From NCBI RefSeq assembly GCF_001550155.1, contig NZ_LRUF01000024.1, positions 36,598-100,597 on the forward strand: a DNA stretch of 64,000 bases, read 5' to 3'. This document shows positions 38,032-47,764 of the stretch, piece by piece (position 1 is the first letter of the stretch; each line of letters opens with the position of its first letter). The translations under genes were made by a program, and so were the position numbers. Source of the DNA: Pseudoalteromonas arabiensis (GTDB taxonomy: Bacteria; Pseudomonadota; Gammaproteobacteria; Enterobacterales; Alteromonadaceae). The notes beneath the pieces are model-generated. The model ran no database searches. It saw only the letters and a list, made by a program, of their open reading frames with translations, and was not told where the DNA came from.

Positions 38032-40686
38032 TTAGGCGGCGTTTTCAAGTGCACTAATAAGTGATTCATAGCTTGCATCAACCTGCTCAGTATCATTACT
38101 ACGTAGCGCGCTTTCAAGTTGCCCTGCGGTTTTATGAATAGCTTCAAAGCCAAAACATCCCGAACTGCCTTTTAAGCTGTGTGCTAATGAGCGCAGTGCT
38201 TCCCATTCCTTAGCACGATAAAGCTGAATAACTTGACCCAAATAATCTGGTAACTTTGAGCGGTAATTTTCATTAATTTGTTGAAACTTATCACTTTTTA
38301 GTAAGTTTTCCCACTTATTCTGGCTGTCTTTTTCTATATTTAAATAACTAACTAAAACTTGTTCTAGGGCACTTTTGTCAATGGGTTTTGCTAAAGCTTC
38401 GTTGCAGCCAGCTTTGATATACCTGTCTACATCAGTCTTCATTACATTGGCTGTTAACGCAATGATAGGGCCATCATAGGCTGCGTGTCGAAGCATTTGG
38501 GTCGCTTCTAAGCCACCCATTACAGGCATTTGCATATCCATTATAATTAGTTGGTAGTCATTAACTAATGCCATTTCTACAGCTTCTGCGCCATTTTTGG
38601 CTATATCAGGTTCAAGCCCCCATGTCTGCAATAATAGCTTGATCAGTAACTGATTATCGGGATTATCTTCAGCAACCAAAATACTGGCATCAAAGTTATT
38701 TTCAGCAAATGATAAGAGTAAGTCTTTATCCGGTGAAAGCTGTTTATGGTCATAGATAAAGGCGTCATCCTGTAATTGTTTGGCATTTAGGTGGCAAGCT
38801 ACTTGAATTGTGAAACAACTTCCATTGCCAGGCTCACTAATTAGGTGGACATCACCCCCTAATAATTGCGCTAAATTCTTTGAAATACATAACCCAAGTC
38901 CCGTGCCACCAAAGCGGCGAGTTGTCGTCGCATCAGCTTGTTCGAATGGCTTAAATACCCTTTCGACTTCACGCTCAGACATGCCAATACCGGTATCTTT
39001 AATTGCAAATTCTAAGAATTGTTTGCTGCTGTTGTAACAAATGCTAATAGAGATAGAGCCGTGCTCAGTAAACTTCACCGCGTTACTAGCAATATTGATC
39101 AAAATTTGTTTTAAACGAGTAGTGTCGCTGTTGATGATTTTGGGGATGGGTAAACTGTAATCGATATCAAATTGCAGTTGTTTTTCATTCGCCAAAGGGC
39201 GAATAATTGAGTCTATGTCATGTACAAGCTGCACAACGTGACAGGGGCTACACTCTACGGCCAGTTTTTCGGCTTCAATTTTAGACAAGTCGAGAATGTT
39301 ATTAATCAGTTCAAGTAGGTGTTTTGAATTACGTAAAATGGTGCTTAAGTGCTGCTCATCATTGACTGCATTTTTATTATGTAAGAGTTGCTCTGTAAAA
39401 CCCATAATTGCGGTGAGTGGTGTACGAATTTCATGACTCATATTAGCTAAAAAGCGGCTTTTTAATTGGTTTGCTTGTTCAGCTTGCGCAATGGCCACCT
39501 CAAGCTTGCTGTTCATAGCTTCAAGGGCTTTTGTACGGCTTTCTACCTTTTCTTCTAAGTGATGTTTATATTCTTCAAGCTCATCTTGATAATGACGAAT
39601 TTGATTCACCATGTGGTTAAAGTCGTTGAAAAGCACGCCGACTTCATCGTTTGTATGGGCTGGCAGATACACGGATAAATCGCCATCCCCAACACGGTGG
39701 CTCGCTTCACCAAGTAACTCAACAGGGGTGAGGAGTAGGTTGCGAACAACAATATAAATAAGAATGGGTAAAGCGATCACTGAAATAATGACAATTAAAG
39801 CGGTGATCAGGCTAATCGCTTTGCCAGACTGGTAGAGAAGGTTTTTAGGTGTGGTTGATACAAAGTAATCACCATCGGTCATTTGTACTGCGTAAATAAT
39901 ACGCTCTTCTTTATCAATGCTAGAAAGTTCAATACTGGCAAGTTTGCCATAGTCAGCAAGACTCTTAATTTGCTCTAGTTCATATTCACTTAAATAACTA
40001 CCCCGTAAATCATAGTCAGAGCTAAAAAGAATTTGCCCTTTAGTGGTTAAAAACAAATTTAAGGTGTTATTAAAAGGCGCTTCGAGGATGCTGGTGTTTA
40101 AAATCGAGGGCTCAACATGTACAACAATAAAGCCTAGTTGCTGCGGGCGCTTCAAATAATAATCTATGTTGTAAATTGGATGCACAAAATACAGGCTGGT
40201 GGAGCCATCCTCTTTTGCGATCATAAACTGTTGTTGCCGTAAGTTTGACTGCTGTACTTGTTTAAAAAATGGATACTCTTTAGGAGCGGGTGTTAATTGA
40301 CTCGAATAGAAGGCATCACTGGTTCCATCTGGCGCTAAGTAGTTAATACTTACAATATCTGGATAGGCCTCCGAATAGCTGGCAAATACATTCATTAACT
40401 CACCCAAATGTTCAATATATTGGGTTTTTGAGTCTGTATCGCGAGCTAAAAAATCAGCAAGCACAGGGGATGTTGATAAAAGTCGGGTGATCGAGTGGAA
40501 GGAGTCAATATAGTTAAATATTTTTTGTTGTTGTTGCTCAACAAAGCGGCTGACAATAAGTTCAGCTTGTTTTTTTGTGGAGTTAGTTACATTGGTCAGC
40601 GTAAACCCGCCTAAAAATAACAAAGGTAAGATCACAAGTGGCGTGATATACCATAATAATCGAATGCTGAGTTTACTGGTTTTCAT
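38032..40686 (-). CDS. Hybrid sensor histidine kinase with receiver and Hpt domains
   Basis: An 884-residue tripartite kinase. TM1 (about 12-31) and TM2 (about 283-305) flank a periplasmic sensor region resembling a dCache fold. A HAMP domain and a long coiled coil follow. Next come HisKA (phosphoacceptor in NMSHEIRTPLTA near 416), HATPase_c (NAVKFTE, GTGLGLCIS), a receiver domain from about 662 (VAEDN, Asp in LIIMDMQMP) and an Hpt domain at about 800-880 (His in LAHSLKGSSG). The internal phosphorelay His-Asp-His implies a separate output regulator. No partner response regulator is encoded nearby. Confidence 0.9.
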   Translation of the reverse strand: MKTSKLSIRLLWYITPLVILPLLFLGGFTLTNVTNSTKKQAELIVSRFVEQQQQKIFNYIDSFHSITRLLSTSPVLADFLARDTDSKTQYIEHLGELMNVFASYSEAYPDIVSINYLAPDGTSDAFYSSQLTPAPKEYPFFKQVQQSNLRQQQFMIAKEDGSTSLYFVHPIYNIDYYLKRPQQLGFIVVHVEPSILNTSILEAPFNNTLNLFLTTKGQILFSSDYDLRGSYLSEYELEQIKSLADYGKLASIELSSIDKEERIIYAVQMTDGDYFVSTTPKNLLYQSGKAISLITALIVIISVIALPILIYIVVRNLLLTPVELLGEASHRVGDGDLSVYLPAHTNDEVGVLFNDFNHMVNQIRHYQDELEEYKHHLEEKVESRTKALEAMNSKLEVAIAQAEQANQLKSRFLANMSHEIRTPLTAIMGFTEQLLHNKNAVNDEQHLSTILRNSKHLLELINNILDLSKIEAEKLAVECSPCHVVQLVHDIDSIIRPLANEKQLQFDIDYSLPIPKIINSDTTRLKQILINIASNAVKFTEHGSISISICYNSSKQFLEFAIKDTGIGMSEREVERVFKPFEQADATTTRRFGGTGLGLCISKNLAQLLGGDVHLISEPGNGSCFTIQVACHLNAKQLQDDAFIYDHKQLSPDKDLLLSFAENNFDASILVAEDNPDNQLLIKLLLQTWGLEPDIAKNGAEAVEMALVNDYQLIIMDMQMPVMGGLEATQMLRHAAYDGPIIALTANVMKTDVDRYIKAGCNEALAKPIDKSALEQVLVSYLNIEKDSQNKWENLLKSDKFQQINENYRSKLPDYLGQVIQLYRAKEWEALRSLAHSLKGSSGCFGFEAIHKTAGQLESALRSNDTEQVDASYESLISALENAA

Positions 40687-40933
40687 GACCTAACTTTATT
40701 TCCCTCCGTGTAATTTACCAATAGTATGCGTTACAACTTGATTACACAAGCTTAGAAAAAGATGAACAACTAAAACAACAAAAAGGTTGAATAATTACTT
40801 ACAATCGCTGCTTTTTTGGCTAAGACAAACAGGGTATAATGCCCGTAATTCTATTTTATTTTTACAGTGTGCACTGCTTACTTTTTATGGAGTGAGTATC
40901 AGTGGCACTTTGTTCTGACTAAAAGCGGCTTAC

Positions 40934-42517
40934 ATGTCTAATTTAACTACCGAAATTAATAAACGACGCACCTTTGCGATCATCTCGCATCCAGATGCGG
41001 GTAAAACCACCATTACAGAAAAAGTTCTGTTATTCGGACAAGCGATTCAAAAAGCCGGTACCGTAAAAGGCCGTGGCTCAAACCAGCACGCAAAATCAGA
41101 CTGGATGGAGATGGAAAAAGAACGTGGTATCTCGGTAACCACGTCTGTTATGCAATTTCCTTACAATGAGCGTCTAGTTAATTTACTTGATACCCCAGGA
41201 CACGAAGACTTCTCTGAAGATACTTACCGTACATTGACTGCGGTTGATTCATGTTTAATGGTAATCGACGCGGCGAAAGGTGTTGAGGATCGTACTCGTA
41301 AATTAATGGAAGTAACACGCTTACGTACTACACCTATTGTAACCTTTATGAATAAGTGTGACCGTGATATTCGTGACCCAATGGAGCTATTAGACGAAGT
41401 CGAAACTGAGCTAAACATCGCCTGTGCGCCTGTTACTTGGCCAATTGGTTGTGGTAAAGAATTCAAGGGGGTGTATCACATTCACCGTGAAGAAACGATT
41501 TTATACAGCACAGGCCAAGGCCATACAATTCAAGAAGTGCGCGTTATTAAAGGGTTAGACAACCCTGAACTTGATAATGCAATTGGTAGTGATCTTGCTG
41601 AGCAACTACGTGAAGAGCTCGAGCTTGTTATTGGCGCATCTCACGAGTTTGATTTAGATCTGTTCTTAGCAGGTGAACTATCACCTGTGTATTTTGGTAC
41701 CGCACTTGGTAACTTTGGTGTTGACCATGTTCTTGATGGCTTAACTGAGTGGGCGCCTGCGCCATTACCGCGCGAAACAGAAGACCGCCAAGTTGTAGCA
41801 ACCGAGGAAAATTTCTCTGGTTTCGTATTTAAAATCCAAGCGAACATGGACCCTAAACACCGTGACCGTATCGCCTTTATGCGTATTGTATCGGGCAAAT
41901 ATAGCCAAGGTATGAAAATGAACCATGTGCGTATTGGTAAACAAGTGAGTATTTCTGATGCGGTAACCTTTATGGCCGGTGATCGTGAGCGAGCGCAAGA
42001 TGCTTACGCGGGCGACATTATTGGTTTACATAACCATGGTACGATTCAAATTGGTGATACTTTCACGCAAGGCGAAAAAATGAAGTTTGGTGGTATTCCT
42101 AACTTCGCACCAGAATTATTCCGTCGTATTCGCTTAAAAGATCCATTAAAACAAAAGCAATTGTTGAAAGGCTTAGTTCAGCTCTCTGAAGAAGGCGCTG
42201 TGCAAGTATTCAGACCGCTTATTAATAACGACCTTATCGTTGGTGCGGTCGGTGTACTACAGTTTGATGTAGTTGTTGCACGCTTAAAAGCAGAATACAA
42301 CGTTGATGCGATTTACGAAGGCGTGAGTGTTAACACTGCACGTTGGGTAAGCTCAGACGATACCAAAAAGCTTGAAGAGTTTAAGCGTAAGTGCGAAAGC
42401 AACTTAGCGCTTGATGGTGGCGATAACCTTACTTATATCGCGCCAAGTCGTGTAAACCTAAACTTGTCGATGGAGCGCTATCCAGACATCAAGTTCAACC
42501 ATACACGCGAAAACTAA
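40934..42517 (+). CDS. prfC: Peptide chain release factor 3
   Basis: A 527-residue translational GTPase that ejects RF1/RF2 from the ribosome after termination. Motifs: G1 SHPDAGKTT near residue 17, the switch I/G2 region with RGISVT, G3 DTPGHEDF, G4 NKCD. Length matches E. coli RF3 (529). Transcribed alone, upstream of argS with a 61-base spacer. Confidence 0.96.
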   Translation: MSNLTTEINKRRTFAIISHPDAGKTTITEKVLLFGQAIQKAGTVKGRGSNQHAKSDWMEMEKERGISVTTSVMQFPYNERLVNLLDTPGHEDFSEDTYRTLTAVDSCLMVIDAAKGVEDRTRKLMEVTRLRTTPIVTFMNKCDRDIRDPMELLDEVETELNIACAPVTWPIGCGKEFKGVYHIHREETILYSTGQGHTIQEVRVIKGLDNPELDNAIGSDLAEQLREELELVIGASHEFDLDLFLAGELSPVYFGTALGNFGVDHVLDGLTEWAPAPLPRETEDRQVVATEENFSGFVFKIQANMDPKHRDRIAFMRIVSGKYSQGMKMNHVRIGKQVSISDAVTFMAGDRERAQDAYAGDIIGLHNHGTIQIGDTFTQGEKMKFGGIPNFAPELFRRIRLKDPLKQKQLLKGLVQLSEEGAVQVFRPLINNDLIVGAVGVLQFDVVVARLKAEYNVDAIYEGVSVNTARWVSSDDTKKLEEFKRKCESNLALDGGDNLTYIAPSRVNLNLSMERYPDIKFNHTREN

Positions 42518-42578
42518 TACGCTAAGTCTGCTTCAAATTTAAGTGCCCGCACAGCGGGCCATAAAGGTAAAAATTACA

Positions 42579-44321
42579 ATGAATATTCGTACTCTTTTAA
42601 TCGAAAAGGCAATTGCTGCTATGGTTGCAGCAGGGTTACCTGAAGACACTAACCCAGCGGTCACGCAGAGCACACGCCCACAGTTTGGTGATTACCAAAT
42701 CAATGGCGCAATGGGCGCGGCTAAAAAATTAAAATCAAACCCGCGTGAACTAGCACAAAAAATAATCGATAATCTAGACCTTGCTGATATCGCAGAAAAA
42801 ACTGAAATCGCAGGCCCAGGTTTTATCAACATTCATTTAAAGCCTGCTTTTTTATCGACTAGCTTAAAAGCAGCAAATGAAGACGAAAAGCTGGCTGTTG
42901 CGCCACATGCAACGGCGCAAAAAGTGGTGGTAGATTACTCATCTCCTAACCTTGCGAAAGAAATGCACGTAGGTCACTTACGTTCAACCATCATTGGTGA
43001 TGCAGTTGTTCGTGCCCTTGAGTTCCGTGGCGATGACGTTGTTCGTCAAAACCACATGGGTGACTGGGGTACGCAGTTTGGTATGCTAATCGCGCACTTA
43101 GAAGATCAAATCAAGCAAGGTGTTGATTTAGAATCTGTGGCGTTAGCTGATTTAGAAACCTTCTACCGTGATGCGAAAAAGCGCTTTGATGATGAAGAAG
43201 GCTTTGCTGATAAAGCCCGTGATTACGTTGTTAAATTACAGGGTGGCGATGCACACTGTGAAAAACTATGGAAGTTATTTATTGCCACGTCTGTAAAGCA
43301 CTCTGAAGAAGTTTACAAGCGTCTGAACGTGACACTTACGCAAGATGACATCATGGCAGAAAGTGCCTACAACAGCGAACTTGCCAACATTATCGCGCTA
43401 TTAAAAGACAAAGATATTGCCGTTGAGTCTGAAGGCGCACAAGTGGTGTTCTTAGATGAACTTGCTAACAAAGACGGTGAGCCTTCAGTGTTTATCGTAC
43501 AGAAATCAGGTGGTGGTTTCTTATATGCAACAACTGACTTAGCTGCTTGTGATTACCGTTCGAATAAACTGGGTGCTGATCGTATCTTAATCTTTGTAGA
43601 TGCTCGTCAAAGCTTACACTTCAATCAAGTTGAGTTAACAGCACGTAAAGCGGGTTTATTACGTGATGAAACAAGCTATGAATTTTGCCCATTCGGTACC
43701 ATGATGGGTGAAGACGGCAAGCCATTCAAAACGCGTACGGGCGGTACAGTTAAACTTGCTGATTTACTTGAAGAGTCAATTACTCGTGCAGCAGCTAAAC
43801 TTGCTGAGCGTGAGTCAGACTTAAGCGACGAAGAGCGTAGCGAAATTGCCCGTAAAGTAGGTATTGGCGCAGTGAAATATGCGGATCTGTCTAAGCACCG
43901 CACAAGCGACTATATTTTCAACTGGGATACTATGCTGAGCTTCGAAGGTGCGACAGCGCCTTACTTACAATATGCATATACGCGTGTTCGCAGTATCTTC
44001 CGTAAATCAGGTATCGATGCTGCGTCATTAATAGCAGACGTTGCAATCAACGAGCCACAAGAAAAAGCGTTGGCACTTAAACTTCTTCAGTTAGAAGAAG
44101 TACTTGATCTAATGATCAGCGAAGCAACACCGCACGTATTATGTGGATACCTATATGAACTAGCAAGCCTATACATGACGTTCTACGAAGCCTGCCCAGT
44201 TCTAAAAGAAGGCGTAGAGCCAAGTGTTCGTGACAGCCGTTTAGTACTGTGTAATTTGGTTGCGAAGACATTGAAAACAGGGTTGGATCTTTTAGGTATC
44301 GAAGTCATGGAGCAAATGTAA
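42579..44321 (+). CDS. argS: Arginyl-tRNA synthetase
   Basis: A 580-residue class I synthetase charging tRNA-Arg. It starts [15 protein letters not shown] at 42579; an in-frame ATG 12 codons upstream is less likely because a better purine-rich site (AAAGG) precedes 42579. HIGH is HVGHLRS in [19 protein letters not shown]. The enzyme has the family's N-terminal Add1 domain, lacks a canonical KMSKS motif as in E. coli, and ends with the DALR anticodon-binding domain ([19 protein letters not shown]). Its stop directly adjoins a structured repeat. Confidence 0.96.
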   Translation: MNIRTLLIEKAIAAMVAAGLPEDTNPAVTQSTRPQFGDYQINGAMGAAKKLKSNPRELAQKIIDNLDLADIAEKTEIAGPGFINIHLKPAFLSTSLKAANEDEKLAVAPHATAQKVVVDYSSPNLAKEMHVGHLRSTIIGDAVVRALEFRGDDVVRQNHMGDWGTQFGMLIAHLEDQIKQGVDLESVALADLETFYRDAKKRFDDEEGFADKARDYVVKLQGGDAHCEKLWKLFIATSVKHSEEVYKRLNVTLTQDDIMAESAYNSELANIIALLKDKDIAVESEGAQVVFLDELANKDGEPSVFIVQKSGGGFLYATTDLAACDYRSNKLGADRILIFVDARQSLHFNQVELTARKAGLLRDETSYEFCPFGTMMGEDGKPFKTRTGGTVKLADLLEESITRAAAKLAERESDLSDEERSEIARKVGIGAVKYADLSKHRTSDYIFNWDTMLSFEGATAPYLQYAYTRVRSIFRKSGIDAASLIADVAINEPQEKALALKLLQLEEVLDLMISEATPHVLCGYLYELASLYMTFYEACPVLKEGVEPSVRDSRLVLCNLVAKTLKTGLDLLGIEVMEQM

Positions 44322-44534
44322 TCTGCTTCGTGTAGTTCGCTTTAGCTGCGTTAATGAGTTTATTTAGCCTAAGTCACATACAAAACACGTATGCTCCTTG
44401 GCATAAATAAACTCATTGCCTTGCTAGCACTCCTTCACTTGCAGAAAGTGTAAGAACTCATAGGGATAAGTCGGTTTTCCGCCTTGTCTTAGGCTAAACT
44501 ACTTAGGTGAACTCTGCTTCGTGTAGTTCGCTTT
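44322..44534. repeat. Structured repeat element between argS and pdxH
   Basis: A 22-base perfect direct repeat starts at 44322 (directly after the argS stop) and recurs at 44513; both begin TCTGCTTCGTG. Between them lies a perfect 14-bp inverted repeat: AATGAGTTTATTTA at 44353-44366 and its complement at 44404-44417. The stem continues with GCC/GGC pairs and an apical CATAC/GTATG hairpin. The pieces AGCCTAAG and CTTAGGCT (about 44366 and 44488) are also complementary. It looks like a small palindromic intergenic repeat. No frame within it is credible. Confidence 0.65.
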
Positions 44535-44611
44535 GAGCGCAGCGAAACCCAACAAAATTGACAGCTCAATAACCTTGATTAATCTTTAGCCGATAGCGTA
44601 GAGGGAATTTT

Positions 44612-45250
44612 ATGAAACTTGAAGATATTCGCCGTGAATATTTACAGGATGGTTTATCTGAAGAGATGCTTGATGCATCTCCAATCAAGCAGTTTGAAAA
44701 ATGGCTTGAGCAAGCTGTTGCAACTAACTTACCTGATCCTACGGCGATGGTGGTAGCAACGGTTGATGAACATGGCCAGCCGTCGCAGCGTATTGTGCTG
44801 TTAAAGCATCTTGATGAAAACGGCTTTGTGTTTTTTACCAATACCGGCTCGCGCAAAGCGCAGGAGCTCAAAGGTAATAACAAAATTTCTCTTCACTTTC
44901 CGTGGCACCATATGGAGCGACAAGTCATTGTCTATGGTGAGGCTAAACCCTTACCAACAACGGCTGTGGCTAAGTACTTTTTATCGCGTCCTAAAGAAAG
45001 CCAGTTAGCTGCATGGGCATCAGAGCAAAGTCGCCCTGTGTCATCACGCAAGGTGTTGATGGAAACATTCGCGAAAATGAAGCAAAAGTTTTCTGAGGGT
45101 GAAATTCCACTCCCCGATTTTTGGGGAGGCTATTGTGTTGAACCGACTAAAATCGAATTTTGGCAAGGTGGTGCGCACCGCTTACACGATCGCTTTATGT
45201 ATCAACGCCAAGCCGACGGTAGTTGGCAGTTTGGTCGTTTAAATCCTTAA
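44612..45250 (+). CDS. pdxH: Pyridoxamine 5'-phosphate oxidase
   Basis: A 212-residue FMN enzyme making pyridoxal 5'-phosphate from the 5'-phosphates of pyridoxine or pyridoxamine. It opens with [10 protein letters not shown] and has the FMN-contacting [20 protein letters not shown], the KxxE/ASEQS segment, and the ending [17 protein letters not shown]...RLNP that is typical of PdxH. Length matches E. coli (218). Its stop abuts the tatD start (TAAATG), so they are coupled. Confidence 0.95.
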   Translation: MKLEDIRREYLQDGLSEEMLDASPIKQFEKWLEQAVATNLPDPTAMVVATVDEHGQPSQRIVLLKHLDENGFVFFTNTGSRKAQELKGNNKISLHFPWHHMERQVIVYGEAKPLPTTAVAKYFLSRPKESQLAAWASEQSRPVSSRKVLMETFAKMKQKFSEGEIPLPDFWGGYCVEPTKIEFWQGGAHRLHDRFMYQRQADGSWQFGRLNP

Positions 45251-46024
45251 ATGCGTTTTATCGATTCCCACTGCCACCTTGATTTTAGCGAATTTGATGA
45301 GACTCGCACAGAGCTCATCAAAGCATGCAAGCAAATAGGGATTGAGCATTTTATTGTGCCGGGTGTGAGCTTGGCACAATCTACAAAACTATTCTCTTTT
45401 GCTAAATCAGAGCCAAGTATCTCAGTTGCTTTAGGCTTACATCCTTATTTTTTATCTGATCACCAATCTCATCACCTTGCTGAATTAGAGCAGCTAGCAA
45501 AAGCCCATTTAGGGCAATTTATTGCCATCGGTGAATGTGGCCTAGATCGTAGTATTGATGACCTTGATAAACAAACGCAGCTTTTTGAAGGGCAAATAGA
45601 GCTTGCAAACCAACTTGCTTTACCACTGATTGTGCATCACAGACAAAGTCACGATTTAATTGCTCGCTCATTTAAGCGCTGTAAACCCAAATACGGTGGT
45701 GTTATTCATGCCTTTTCAGGCTCTGAACAACAAGCCCAGAGTTATATAAAACAAGGTTTTAAGTTGGGGGTCGGTGGCGTGATAAGTTACCCACGTGCAG
45801 CTAAAACTCGTAAAGTTATAAGCGCAATTGAGCCTCAGCATTTAGTGCTTGAAACCGATTCACCATCAATGCCGTTGGCAGGGTTTCAAGGGCTGGTAAA
45901 TACACCACTTAAAGTGCGTGATGTATTTACTCATTTGTGTGAACTTAAAGATGTAACGGGCGATGCGCAAAAAGAGCTTGCTCAGGCACTTTATGAATCT
46001 TGCTCCGCACTTTTTCGCATATAA
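45251..46024 (+). CDS. TatD-family metal-dependent hydrolase (YjjV-like)
   Basis: A 257-residue TIM-barrel hydrolase/DNase. Metal ligands: HCHLD at the N-terminus, GECGLD, the HHRQSHD segment, HAFSGS and ETDSP. It resembles E. coli YjjV more than TatD. It starts directly after pdxH. Its 3' end overlaps the convergent ytjB-like gene by 34 bases. Likely cuts DNA or acts on another phosphoester; the natural substrate is not established. Confidence 0.88.
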   Translation: MRFIDSHCHLDFSEFDETRTELIKACKQIGIEHFIVPGVSLAQSTKLFSFAKSEPSISVALGLHPYFLSDHQSHHLAELEQLAKAHLGQFIAIGECGLDRSIDDLDKQTQLFEGQIELANQLALPLIVHHRQSHDLIARSFKRCKPKYGGVIHAFSGSEQQAQSYIKQGFKLGVGGVISYPRAAKTRKVISAIEPQHLVLETDSPSMPLAGFQGLVNTPLKVRDVFTHLCELKDVTGDAQKELAQALYESCSALFRI

Positions 46025-46617
46025 CGATTGACTTGCCAGCGTTTTAACCCTCGGCCAAGTTGCCAAGTAAAAATACAAGTAATTACAAGCATAAGAAGCA
46101 CTTGGCGGCCTAAGTCATGGAAGCTACTGTGGCTTGTCGCTATAGAAGCTTGTGTTAAATAAGTAATAGCAACAAAGCCAAGAGGGCGCTCGTCATCACT
46201 TATCACAGGTTCTACGAAAGGAGTTTTTAAGCGGCTAATACCTGGTGTTGAATCTGGCAGTAAGCCAAAGGTGTGATGGCTTTGCCAGTTATCACTTGCG
46301 GCTATTTGTATCCCTTGTTGATCATAGATGGTTGCTGCTAAAACAAACTCATCTTCAGCAATGTTATTGCACAGCATATTCAGCGCAGGCTTATTCTTCT
46401 CCTGTAAAGGGGTCTGTGCATTGAGTGCCATAAATTTAGTGAGGCTGATAGCGGTGCTATTTGAACTGTCATAAAGTAGTTGATGAGATTGAAAACTACT
46501 ATTAACCGCAACCCAACTTAAAAGCACAAAACATGCGGCCGCTAAGCTTAATCGCACCAGTCGTTGGCGATAGCTGGCGGAAAAAGGAGGCTTAAGATGG
46601 TTATTTTTCATAGTCAC
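45991..46617 (-). CDS. ytjB: YtjB/Smp-family inner membrane protein
   Basis: A 208-residue protein divergent from serB, as ytjB (smp) is in E. coli. One N-terminal membrane helix (about 25-44), a periplasmic domain of about 115 residues (sensor-like, containing ATIYDQQGIQIAASDNW), then a second helix (about 165-185) and a short basic cytosolic tail. Without the kinase domains, this resembles a truncated sensor. Function is unknown. Confidence 0.8.
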   Translation of the reverse strand: MTMKNNHLKPPFSASYRQRLVRLSLAAACFVLLSWVAVNSSFQSHQLLYDSSNSTAISLTKFMALNAQTPLQEKNKPALNMLCNNIAEDEFVLAATIYDQQGIQIAASDNWQSHHTFGLLPDSTPGISRLKTPFVEPVISDDERPLGFVAITYLTQASIATSHSSFHDLGRQVLLMLVITCIFTWQLGRGLKRWQVNRYMRKSAEQDS

Positions 46618-46744
46618 CGAATGCGCTGCTGACAGCTTTTATGATTGATGATACAACTAAGTCTGTATAATAACCTTATTAGTTAATTGATTACGAGTAG
46701 CAAATACGCGTTTAATCACAGACATAAGTCTAATTGGAGCCACT

Positions 46745-47764
46745 ATGTCACAGCTTAGCTTAGCTGCAACCAGTTCAGCAAATTTAGTCGAAGAAATAAT
46801 ACTAAATTGCTGGTATGAAATTAAAAATAATCATCTTATTCAGACCAATTTACTACCTAAAGCAAATCATGGCGTAGCAAGTGTTGCATTTGGTTGTGAA
46901 TTCTCAGCAGCTAAATTGCTTAATCTTGTAGAGTTTTTGTCGCAACATGGCTTTAGTAATCTCTCTATTTGTTGCTATCAGCCTACAGAAACATTGTTAC
47001 CAGCATGGTGCCTATACAGTGATTCAGCAAAGCCATTGAGTCCTTTGTTATTGCAAGCGTTTTCTGCTGAGCAAGGTTATCAGTTAGTGCAACTTACAAA
47101 CCCTGCTAACGTGAATGAAGCAGGGCTCTTATTAATGGATATGGACTCTACAGCGATTACGATAGAGTGTATTGATGAAATAGCACGTTTAGCTGATGTG
47201 TACGATGATGTTGCAGCTGTCACTGCGCAAGCGATGGCAGGTCAACTTGACTTTACACAAAGCTTAAATCAACGAGTAGCAAAGCTTGCAGGTATCGATG
47301 TAGCGTTAATCAATGAGCTAAAACTAAATCTACCTCTGATGCCTGGCATTACCGAATTGTGCCAGTATCTAAAAGCGCATAATTGGCACCTTGCCATTGC
47401 TTCTGGTGGTTTTGTGCCATTTGCAGAACACGTTCAATCACTTATTGGTCTTGATGAAGTGCACGCCAATACGCTCGAATTTAAAGATAACCGCCTGACA
47501 GGTAAAGTAACTGGAACGATTGTTGATGCCGAGCAAAAAGCACGCGTGCTCGAGCAAATTCAACAAAGACTCGGGCTTGATAACCGTCAAACCGTTGCCA
47601 TGGGTGATGGCGCGAATGATTTAAAAATGATGGCTAAAGCAGGGCTTGGCGTTGCTGTTCATGGTAAACCTAAAGTAGTCGAACAGGCAGATACAGCAAT
47701 TAATGAAGGTTCTCTGTTACAAGTTGCATACCTACTAGCAATCCCATTAGATTACACGCTTTAA
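46745..47764 (+). CDS. serB: Phosphoserine phosphatase
   Basis: A 339-residue HAD-family phosphatase performing the last step of serine synthesis. The nucleophile motif is MDMDST near residue 132; further motifs are SGGF and the terminal metal-binding GDGANDLKM. The N-terminal regulatory extension (about 1-115) is as long as in E. coli SerB (322). Its stop overlaps the 3' end of the PilZ gene by 18 bases on the opposite strand. Confidence 0.95.
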   Translation: MSQLSLAATSSANLVEEIILNCWYEIKNNHLIQTNLLPKANHGVASVAFGCEFSAAKLLNLVEFLSQHGFSNLSICCYQPTETLLPAWCLYSDSAKPLSPLLLQAFSAEQGYQLVQLTNPANVNEAGLLLMDMDSTAITIECIDEIARLADVYDDVAAVTAQAMAGQLDFTQSLNQRVAKLAGIDVALINELKLNLPLMPGITELCQYLKAHNWHLAIASGGFVPFAEHVQSLIGLDEVHANTLEFKDNRLTGKVTGTIVDAEQKARVLEQIQQRLGLDNRQTVAMGDGANDLKMMAKAGLGVAVHGKPKVVEQADTAINEGSLLQVAYLLAIPLDYTL

